Assembly (NCBI RefSeq): GCF_000425065.1
Contig: NZ_AULB01000010.1
Coordinates: 276,881 to 340,880 of the forward strand
Length of the DNA stretch: 64,000 nucleotides
From: Actinomadura rifamycini DSM 43936
GTDB lineage: Bacteria; Actinomycetota; Actinomycetes; Streptosporangiales; Streptosporangiaceae
Direction of reading: 5' to 3'
The position numbers and the translations under genes were made by a program. Below the pieces are notes generated by a model that saw nothing but the letters and a program-made list of their open reading frames with translations, ran no database searches and was not told the DNA's origin. Positions 58,061 through 64,000 of the stretch are shown piece by piece. Each line of letters begins with the position of its first letter. Positions within the stretch are counted from its first letter, which is position 1.

Positions 58061-59002
58061 ATGGACGACACCACGACCACGATCACGCCGCTCGGCGGCG
58101 ACGTGTACGAGATAGACACGCGGATGGCGGGCTACAGCGGCATCACCGCCGGATACCTGATCCTGGGCGACCGGCCGTGCCTGGTGGAGCCCGGCACGTC
58201 CGGCTCCGCCCCGGTCGTCGAGGCCGCGCTGCGGAAGCTCGGCGTGGGCGCGGACGACCTGGCGACCGTCGTCGTCACGCACATCCACCTCGACCACGCG
58301 GGCGGCGTCGGCGACATCGCGCGGATGTACCCGCGCGCCGAAGTCGTCGTCCACGAGAAGGGCGCCCGCCACCTGGCGGACCCGTCGCGCCTCATGCGCA
58401 GCGCCCGGATGGTGTACGGCGACAGCCTCGACACGCTGTTCGGCGAGCTGAAGCCGACGGACGCCGCGCGGATCCGCGCCGTCGAGGAGACCGGGACCAT
58501 CGACCTCGGCGGCGGGCGGCGCCTCGAGTCGCACTACTCCCCCGGCCACGCCAAGCACCACGTCGGGCTGATGGACTCGCAGACGGGCGACCTCTACGTC
58601 GGCGACGCCGCGGGCGTGTACATCCCCGAGACGGCCGACGTGCGCCCCGCGACGCCGCCGCCGGACTTCGACCTCGACACCACGCTGGCGTCCCTCGGCA
58701 AGTTCCGGGCGCTGGGCCCGCAGCGGCTGCTGTTCGCGCACTACGGGCCCGTCACCGAGGTCGAGGACACGCTGGAGCGCTCCGCCGAGGAGCTGCGCGT
58801 CTGGGTCGACCACGTCAAGGACGCCCGGGACCGGGGCCTCGACCTCGACCACGCCGTCGCGATGGTCGTCGAGCGCACCCGCGACCGCTACGCCGTGTCC
58901 CGCCCGGACGCCGACCCGGACATCGCCGCCAAGTACGAGGTGCTCAGCAGCGCCGAGAGCAACGTCGCCGGGATCATGCACGCCCTCGACCGGCGCGCGT
59001 GA
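58061..59002 (+). CDS. MBL-fold metallohydrolase
   Basis: The 313-residue enzyme has an intact metal site: VVTHIHLDHAGGVGDIARMYP (HxHxDH), HYSPGHAKHHVGLMDS, YVGDAAGVYIPE and a distal LLFAHYGPVTEV. The family includes lactonases and other hydrolases. The C-terminal helical extension (about 240-313) is longer than in glyoxalase II. GATGAT nine bases before the ATG could serve as a -10. It is convergent with the Tat-exported protein gene, six bases away. The substrate is unknown. It is the fourth MBL gene in the window. Confidence 0.87.
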   Translation: MDDTTTTITPLGGDVYEIDTRMAGYSGITAGYLILGDRPCLVEPGTSGSAPVVEAALRKLGVGADDLATVVVTHIHLDHAGGVGDIARMYPRAEVVVHEKGARHLADPSRLMRSARMVYGDSLDTLFGELKPTDAARIRAVEETGTIDLGGGRRLESHYSPGHAKHHVGLMDSQTGDLYVGDAAGVYIPETADVRPATPPPDFDLDTTLASLGKFRALGPQRLLFAHYGPVTEVEDTLERSAEELRVWVDHVKDARDRGLDLDHAVAMVVERTRDRYAVSRPDADPDIAAKYEVLSSAESNVAGIMHALDRRA

Positions 59003-59008
59003 CGGCCG

Positions 59009-60172
59009 TCAGCGGCGGAACGGGCCGGTGACCTCGTACGTCCGCCCGTCCGTTCCGCCGATGAACCCGCTCTCGCCCCGCTGCGACGAGAAGTACAGGC
59101 GCGTCCCGTCCGGGCTGAACGCCGGCCCCGTGATCTCCGACTCCGCGTGCCCGGCGACCCGCAGCACCGGCGCGACGATCCCGTCCGGCGTGATGATGTT
59201 GATCTCCATGTTGCCGCCGTCCTCGGCGACGTACAGGTCGCCGGACGCCGACGCCGTCACGTTGTCGACGCCCGTCAGCGGGGCCTCGCCGGTCACGAGG
59301 TCGTCGTCGTAGACGATGTCGAGGCGTTCGGCCGCCGCCCGGTACGCCCACACGCGCCCGTCGCCCTTCGTCGTGAAATAGCAGGTCCCGCCGCTGTAGT
59401 GGCAGCCCTCGCCGCCGTCGAACCGCATCGCGCCCGCGACCTGGTCCCGCGTCGGCGTCCACCAGAACTCCGGCTGCGGCACGTCCGCCCACCGGACGGC
59501 CCCGGGCCCGGAGCCGACGAGCACCTGCAGCGTCCCGGCGGACAGGTCGCCCCACGACGCGGGGACGAACCGGTAGAAGCAGCCGTCCCCCTGGTCCTCG
59601 GTGAGGTACACGACGCGCCGGTCCGGGTCGCACGCCGCGGCCTCGTGCTTGAACCGCCCCATCGCGGGACGCGCCACCGCGGCGTCCTCGCCGCGCGGAT
59701 CGGTCTCGAACACCAGGCCCCAGTCGTGCTCCTCGCACGACAGCCACGTGTTCCACGGCGTCCCGCCGCCCGCGCAGTTCAGCGTCGTCCCGTTCAGGAT
59801 CCGGTACGCCGACGTCACCCGCCCGGACGCCTCGAACCGCACGGCGGACGCGCCGCCCACGACGGGGACCTCCGAGTTGCTCACGTAGATCCAGCCGTCC
59901 CCGTCGGGGAAGCACGCGCCCCCGTCCGGCGCCGGGTGCCACGTGTACCGCGTGCCCTCCACCCGCTGCAGCGACCGCGCCACGACCCGGCTGCCGAACC
60001 CCTCCGGGAGCTCCAGCCCGTTCGCGTCCGCCGCCCGGAGCGGCCCGTACGGGCTCGGGCCGGGCTGCGCGGGGCCGTCGGCGAACGCCCGGCGCCACAG
60101 CGCACCCGGGAGCGCCGCCGCGCCGCCGGCCGCGGCGGCGGCGTACAGGAACTTGCGTCGATCAAGGGACAT
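59009..60172 (-). CDS. Tat-exported PhoX/DUF839-like protein
   Basis: The 387-residue protein has a twin-arginine signal peptide (SLDRRKFLYAAAAAGGAAALPGAL), so it is exported folded. The mature protein is a beta-propeller-type DUF839/PhoX-like domain with YTWHPAPDGGACFPDGDGWIYVSNSE, LNCAGGGTPWNTWLSCEEHDWGLVFE, FKHEAAACDPDRRVVYLTEDQ and FSPDGTRLYFSSQRGE. PhoX enzymes are Ca2+/Fe-dependent phosphatases. The EEH and cysteine-containing segments here fit the fold, but activity is inferred. TGGGAG precedes the ATG at 60172. Confidence 0.85.
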   Translation of the reverse strand: MSLDRRKFLYAAAAAGGAAALPGALWRRAFADGPAQPGPSPYGPLRAADANGLELPEGFGSRVVARSLQRVEGTRYTWHPAPDGGACFPDGDGWIYVSNSEVPVVGGASAVRFEASGRVTSAYRILNGTTLNCAGGGTPWNTWLSCEEHDWGLVFETDPRGEDAAVARPAMGRFKHEAAACDPDRRVVYLTEDQGDGCFYRFVPASWGDLSAGTLQVLVGSGPGAVRWADVPQPEFWWTPTRDQVAGAMRFDGGEGCHYSGGTCYFTTKGDGRVWAYRAAAERLDIVYDDDLVTGEAPLTGVDNVTASASGDLYVAEDGGNMEINIITPDGIVAPVLRVAGHAESEITGPAFSPDGTRLYFSSQRGESGFIGGTDGRTYEVTGPFRR

Positions 60173-60448
60173 GATGCTCCCAAGGAGTCGGAAACGCCGG
60201 GAACATATCCCGACGAATCCCCCCGAACGGCAACGGTCCCGTGACTATCGAATGAAAGATCACGCCCGTCAATACCGGCCGCGCACGAAGCCTCGGTGGA
60301 CGCGGGCGCGGCGGCCCCGAGACCGACCGGACGACGGGTCCGGCACCGGAGCCCGCGGGAAAAGGGCTTCAGCCGCCGAAGCCCCGCCGGGTACTCTCCG
60401 GTCCTGCCCGCTCGCGGCCCGGCCGCCGCACCCCCGAACGGAGAGCGC

Positions 60449-61411
60449 ATGACCGAAGTCGACGGCACGCGCGTCGACGCCGCGGAACTCCTGGCGCTCG
60501 CGCTTCGTCGCCTCGACGGCGCCGACACCCGCCGTCCGTTCACCGAGATCCCGACTCTCGACGCGTCGAGTCCCGGGCCTTTCCGACCGTTCCCCGCCCT
60601 GGCGATCGCCATGGCCGGGCACGTCCTCTCCGCCTGGGAGGTGAGGACGTTCGAGGTCGAACGCGCCCGGCGGGACGAGCGCGTGCGGTTCTTCACCGCG
60701 GCCGGCGGCAGGCCCAAGCGGGTTTTCCGAGCGTGCACACTGTTCGTCCCCGAGTCGGGCACGCAGCAAGTCCTTGAGCTGTGCGGGCACTCCTTCTGCG
60801 GCAACGAGGCGCCCGCCGGCCCGGGGAGCCGCTGCGCCGACCACCTCGGCGATCCGGTGCCGGACACCTGCGCCCCCGGCCACTGGCTGCGCGTGGCGGG
60901 CGAATCCGCCAGGTCGGCCGATCGCCGCCGCGGCGGTCTCACCGAGACGGAGGCTCTGGCCGCGGGCGCGGCCCGCGCCGGTGTCCCCGCGGCCGACATC
61001 CGCCGCGCCACCGGGATAGGCGAATGGAGGGTGGACGCGCTCGGCGGGCGGTCCCCCGAGGTTCCCGAGGACATCGACGACTCCGACGACCCGGCGCGCT
61101 GGCCGCTCGTGCTCGCCCCCGTGCGCGACATCACCGCGGCGGATGTCCACGGCGTCTACAGCATCCTGGGAGGCGGCCCCGCCGAGCCCGCCGCCGACGC
61201 GGTGCTCGCCCGGAAGGACCGCTGGTACGGGTACGAGCCGCTGGGCGAGAACGGCCCGTTCCTGGTCTACGCGGAGGACCAGCACGCCTTCACGCTGGAG
61301 TGGTGGCAGGTCCAGGAGCACCTGCCGCAGCATCTCCTCGCCCGCCGCGGCGACGAACGCCGCAGACGAGACATGTACGAGCCGCCTTGCACGTGCGGCT
61401 ACTGCGACTGA
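60449..61411 (+). CDS. hypothetical protein with Cys-rich motifs
   Basis: I do not recognise this 320-residue protein. It has no signal peptide or membrane span. Cysteines sit at about 96, 112, 117, 129 and 141 (CGHSFCGNE between), and the protein ends CTCGYCD, suggesting two metal sites. The C-terminal half contains VPAADIRRATGIGEWRVDALGG, which reads like a short helix-turn-helix, then ILGGGPAEPAADAVLARKDRWYGYEPLGENGPFLVYAEDQHAFTLEWWQVQEHLP. The ATG at 60449 follows GGAGAG. Codon usage matches its neighbours, so it is probably real. It is flanked by unrelated genes. Confidence 0.7.
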   Translation: MTEVDGTRVDAAELLALALRRLDGADTRRPFTEIPTLDASSPGPFRPFPALAIAMAGHVLSAWEVRTFEVERARRDERVRFFTAAGGRPKRVFRACTLFVPESGTQQVLELCGHSFCGNEAPAGPGSRCADHLGDPVPDTCAPGHWLRVAGESARSADRRRGGLTETEALAAGAARAGVPAADIRRATGIGEWRVDALGGRSPEVPEDIDDSDDPARWPLVLAPVRDITAADVHGVYSILGGGPAEPAADAVLARKDRWYGYEPLGENGPFLVYAEDQHAFTLEWWQVQEHLPQHLLARRGDERRRRDMYEPPCTCGYCD

Positions 61412-61805
61412 CGCCCGACCGGTCGGGCCGCCCCGCCCCCGCCGGGCGGCACGGCCCCTCGCCGCGCCCCCACCACGACCAGCAGCGCCCCCGCCGACCC
61501 GCCGCATGCCGAGACCGGTCAAGTGGACACGATCCGGGGCCGGACGCCCCGGCCGGGCTCTGCCGCCTCGCTAGGCAGGGCACCCGTCCACACCAAGAGG
61601 GACGCATGTCAAGCGCACAGACGCCGATGTGGCAGTGGACGGCGCTGGTGCGCGCCCGTGGCCATCTGCCTCACCGGACGTCCGGGCTTCACCGCGCTGG
61701 GTTCCCGCGCCTCACCGCGGCGGCTCCGTGAACCACCGCCTGCGGGTGTCCGCTGCGCCCGGTGCGGCCCGGACCGAACGTCTCCGGTTTCAGAACCTCA
61801 CGAAC
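61412..61805. other. 394-bp gap between two hypothetical-protein genes
   Basis: This is mostly Pro/Ala-type GC sequence without a convincing gene. The only candidate is the 41-codon frame at 61606-61731. No terminator hairpin of convincing length is visible for either of the convergent flanking genes. Confidence 0.5.
61606..61731 (+). CDS. possible small ORF, 41 residues
   Basis: An ATG preceded by AGAGGGA opens a 41-codon frame (MSSAQTPMWQWTALVRARGH...) ending in TGA. It has a good ribosome-binding site and a Trp-containing start, but the second half looks like random GC-rich translation. It may be a short peptide or a remnant of a longer gene. Confidence 0.3.
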   Translation: MSSAQTPMWQWTALVRARGHLPHRTSGLHRAGFPRLTAAAP

Positions 61806-63530
61806 TCAGCCGTTGTCGGTGTCGTCGGGACGGTCCTGTTCCGGAACCTCGCCTCCGAGCGGCTCCTCGACGGACTCTCCCGCGGGCTCCTCGTGCCGCG
61901 GCTGCTCCGGTTCGAGGAACACCGCGGGCGCCTGGGGGACGTCCTCGTCCGGCACCGCGGATTCCTCCGGGGTGGCGGGCTTGAACTCGATGTCGGTCGG
62001 CGCCGCGGGCTCGGCCGCGGCTTCGACCGTCTCGACCTCCGTCTCCTCTTCCTCGGTGTCGAGAATGAGGAGCCCGTCCAGCTCGGCGTACCGCTCGGCC
62101 GCGTCGGTCTCGCCTTCGCGGTCGGCGGCCGCCGCCCGCGCGAACCACTCGATGGCCTCTTCCGCACGGTTCGCCTCCGCAAGAGCGTCCGCGTAGGCGT
62201 AGAAGAGCCGCGCCGACCACGGCCGGAGCCTCCGATCCCGCAGCTCCGGGACCTGCAGCGCGACCACGGCCGCGTCGTACTGCCCGAGGTCCCGACGGAC
62301 CCCCGACTCGACGATCCGCAGCTCGATGCGCCCCATCGGGTCGAGCCGCTCGGCCTCCGGCGACTTCACCAGGTCGAGCGCGCGTTCCGGACGTCCGAGC
62401 CCGCGCTCGCAGTCGACCATCACGGGCAGGTACGAGTCGTCGCCCGCGCCGAGCCGGCGCGCGGCCCGCAGCTCGGCGAGCGCCTCCGCCCACTCCCCGG
62501 CGTGGTACGCCGCGATACCGGCCGCTTCCCGGACGATCCCGACCCGGGACGCGAGCCGCCGCGCGGCCTTCGCGTGCCGGTACGACAGCTCCGGGTCGTC
62601 CTCGGCGAGTTGTCCGGCCATCACGAGGTGACGCGCCACCCGGCCCGCGAGATCCTTCGGCAGGCTCCGCAGCCCGCGGCGCGCGTCCGCGTCCAGCTCC
62701 TCGCCCGTGACCTCGTCCGGCAGCAGCGGGTCGTCGTGCGTCGGCGCAGGCTTCTCACGCTCGAAGCGCTCCCGCGGCGGCCGCCGGTCCGAGTCGTGCG
62801 GGCGTCCGGGGCCTCGGCCCTTGAACGTCCTGTCGCGGTCACCCGGACGCCCGTCCCGCGAGAACTTGCCGGGACGACGCTCATCACGCGCCCCACGCCG
62901 ATCATCGCGGGGTCCCCGCCGATCATCACGCGGACCGCGCCGGTCATCCCGGGGGCCACGCCGGTCACGGTCCTGGAAGCGGCGCTCCCCCGGGCCGCCG
63001 GCGCGGGGGCCCCGCGCGTCGCGGCCCTCACCGTCGCGAGGACGCTCGCGCCGTTCGCCGGGGCGGCCGCCGAACTTACCGTCACGTCGCGGACCGCCCT
63101 GACGGTCGTCCCGCTCGAACCTTCCAGGGCGCCGTTCGTCCCTGCCCTCGCCGGAGCCCGGGCGCCGGTCGTCCGAACGCTTGAACGGGCGATCGGACCG
63201 CCGATCGTCCCGCCCTTTCGAGCCCGCACCGGCCCGCCGGTCGCCCGGTCCCTTGTACGGGCGGTCGGATCGCTCACCGTCCCGTCCTCGGGGACCGCCG
63301 CCGGAACCCGGCCTGTCACCGGCACGCTTGAACGGACGGTCGGGCCGGCGTTCCTCACGATCCCCACGGGCCGCGCCGGGACGACCCCGTCCCTGCTGCG
63401 GCTTCCCGGACCGGCCGCCGCCGGGCCCTCCACGCGCGTTGCCCCCGCGACGGCCGGGCGTGTTCCGCCCGCCGTTGTTCCCCCGCCGCCCGCGGTTGTC
63501 GTCGCTGCGGCCGTCCTCTTCCGCGCTCAT
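61806..63530 (-). CDS. TPR-containing protein with long Arg/Gly/Asp-rich N-terminus
   Basis: The 574-residue protein has two parts. The first 280 or so residues are an extremely Arg/Gly/Asp-rich disordered region with repeats such as DRPFKRAGDRP and DDRRGPR. Residues about 300-510 form a helical TPR-like domain (LPKDLAGRVARHLVMAGQLAEDDPELSYRHAKAARRLASRVGIVREAAGIAAYHAGEWAEALAELRAARRL). The last 60 residues are acidic (Glu/Pro). The basic low-complexity part resembles RNA-binding RGG regions. It sits just downstream of the rRNA operon terminator, in the same direction. The ATG at 63530 is chosen; a GTG a few codons earlier is possible. Confidence 0.82.
   Translation of the reverse strand: MSAEEDGRSDDNRGRRGNNGGRNTPGRRGGNARGGPGGGRSGKPQQGRGRPGAARGDREERRPDRPFKRAGDRPGSGGGPRGRDGERSDRPYKGPGDRRAGAGSKGRDDRRSDRPFKRSDDRRPGSGEGRDERRPGRFERDDRQGGPRRDGKFGGRPGERRERPRDGEGRDARGPRAGGPGERRFQDRDRRGPRDDRRGPRDDRRGPRDDRRGARDERRPGKFSRDGRPGDRDRTFKGRGPGRPHDSDRRPPRERFEREKPAPTHDDPLLPDEVTGEELDADARRGLRSLPKDLAGRVARHLVMAGQLAEDDPELSYRHAKAARRLASRVGIVREAAGIAAYHAGEWAEALAELRAARRLGAGDDSYLPVMVDCERGLGRPERALDLVKSPEAERLDPMGRIELRIVESGVRRDLGQYDAAVVALQVPELRDRRLRPWSARLFYAYADALAEANRAEEAIEWFARAAAADREGETDAAERYAELDGLLILDTEEEETEVETVEAAAEPAAPTDIEFKPATPEESAVPDEDVPQAPAVFLEPEQPRHEEPAGESVEEPLGGEVPEQDRPDDTDNG
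62876..62974 (-). repeat. 21-bp tandem repeat encoding DDRRGPR units
   Basis: Four or so copies of a 21-base unit encode DDRRGPR in the disordered N-terminal region of the TPR protein. The copies differ mostly at third positions, so the repeat is old rather than recently expanded. Confidence 0.7.
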
Positions 63531-63600
63531 CACGTCCGTCACTGTTCTTGATGGTGGTCCACTTGACCCTTGCAGCCTACTTTGGCGGGGCCGGACATGC

Positions 63601-63637
63601 GTCGAGGGCCGCCCCAGAAAACGGGGCGACCCTCGAC
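63601..63637 (-). terminator. rRNA operon terminator
   Basis: GTCGAGGGCCGCCCC (63601-63615) pairs with GGGGCGACCCTCGAC (63623-63637), a 15-bp stem with a single G-U pair and a seven-base loop. It lies about 10 bases after the 5S 3' end on the minus strand. Confidence 0.9.
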
Positions 63638-63646
63638 CAAGAAAGG

Positions 63647-63763
63647 TCCGGCGGCGTCCTACTCTCCCACACAGTCTCCCATGCAGTACCATCGGCGCTG
63701 AGAGGCTTAACTACCGGGTTCGGAATGGGACCGGGTGTTTCCCTCTCGCCATAACCACCGAAC
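63647..63763 (-). rRNA. rrf: 5S ribosomal RNA
   Basis: On the minus strand the sequence begins GTTCGGTGGTTATGGCGAGA and ends GTAGGACGCCGCCGGAC. It includes the conserved CCCATTCCGAACCCGG loop and the closing terminal stem. This is a complete actinobacterial 5S rRNA of about 117 bases. Exact ends are uncertain by a few bases. It is followed by the operon terminator. Confidence 0.95.
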
Positions 63764-63915
63764 GACCAACCCACAGCACCCAAAAGTGCCGGGAAACTCA
63801 TCGTCCGAGCGGACAGCTCGAAAATTCACTTATCAAAACGGGTTCCCGTTTGTTTTCCAGGAACCACACAGGGACGCGAACAAACACACAGCGAGATGCT
63901 TTGAACGTTCAGTGT

Positions 63916-64000
63916 GTTCAAGCCACTCGGCCTATTAGTACCGGTCGACTCCACACGTTACCGCGCTTCCATCCCCGGCCTATCAACCCGATCGTCTCTC
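63916..64000 (-). rRNA. rrl: 23S ribosomal RNA, 3' end (partial)
   Basis: The minus strand reads from the right edge through GATCGGGTTGATAGGCCGG and ACCGGTACTAATAGGCCGAG, the conserved 3' terminus of bacterial 23S rRNA. The bulk of the gene lies to the right of the window. The 3' end is placed near 63916 and could be off by several bases. The 152-base spacer to 5S (63764-63915) holds no tRNA. Confidence 0.95.

Noticed and set aside
60365..60385. Hairpin GGGCTTC/GAAGCCC as a terminator
   Set aside because: It is 7 bp and lies upstream of a rightward gene in a divergent region, with no gene ending into it on either strand.
63764..63915. A tRNA gene in the 23S-5S spacer
   Set aside because: No acceptor/T-loop pattern such as GGTTCGAATCC or a CCA end is present.

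Overview
The window is 64 kb of very GC-rich, gene-dense DNA with many GTG starts and 4-bp start/stop overlaps. Its gene content is that of a mycothiol-producing, menaquinone-using actinomycete. This rests on an S-(hydroxymethyl)mycothiol dehydrogenase, two DinB/maleylpyruvate-isomerase-type proteins, DUF5999 and SPW-repeat proteins, and a nadK-recN-steA-steB block in the order known from mycobacteria. A filamentous genus such as Actinomadura or a relative is my best guess. That is inference from gene content, not a database result. I see no prophage, transposase, CRISPR array or tRNA.

Layout. 1-2.9 kb: menB and menE diverge (menaquinone), then a cation diffusion facilitator. 3.2-4.6 kb: a group 1/2 sigma-70 factor with a Lys/Ala-rich N-terminus. 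4.7-12.6 kb: a secreted phytase-like protein, then nitrate assimilation (nasA, nirD, the HemD-type regulator nnaR, and the transporter narK), with a Nudix hydrolase and a Cys-rich small protein between. 12.7-23.1 kb: small metabolic and regulatory genes, the lactate-oxidation operon lutABC, two TetR units with clear operators, and a Crp/Fnr regulator. 22.4-27.6 kb: an unusual unit made of a small membrane protein resembling Pycsar effectors, a 1291-residue Crp/HTH/NB-ARC/TPR fusion and the stand-alone Crp regulator. 27.8-43 kb: metallo-hydrolases, mscR, a membrane class III cyclase, SPW/TetR and HxlR/MFS pairs, a lipoprotein-MoxR-CoxE operon and a double-domain acyl-CoA dehydrogenase.

43-56.6 kb: TerC under a yybP-ykoY (Mn2+) riboswitch. 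A long leftward run follows whose order from the right is TPR protein, HAD-IIA phosphatase, small protein, tlyA, nadK, recN, steA, steB, a MraY/WecA-like protein, murJ and a glycosyltransferase. The first part matches mycobacterial Rv1691-Rv1698. The tail suggests envelope-glycan synthesis and flipping. 56.6-63.5 kb: DUF1015, a metallo-hydrolase, a Tat-exported PhoX-like protein, an unknown Cys-containing protein and an Arg/Gly/Asp-rich TPR protein. 63.6-64 kb: the 3' end of a leftward rRNA operon (23S end, 5S, terminator).

Regulation is the most readable layer. Two copies of an 11-bp-periodic GlnR-like element precede nasA and nirD. A TTAC-N3-GTAA palindrome occurs three times, once before the sigma factor and twice before a tetR gene. 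Several other TetR/HxlR operators sit where autoregulation predicts them. The most novel-looking system is the cyclic-nucleotide-sensor/NB-ARC/TPR fusion translated immediately after a Pycsar-effector-like membrane protein.
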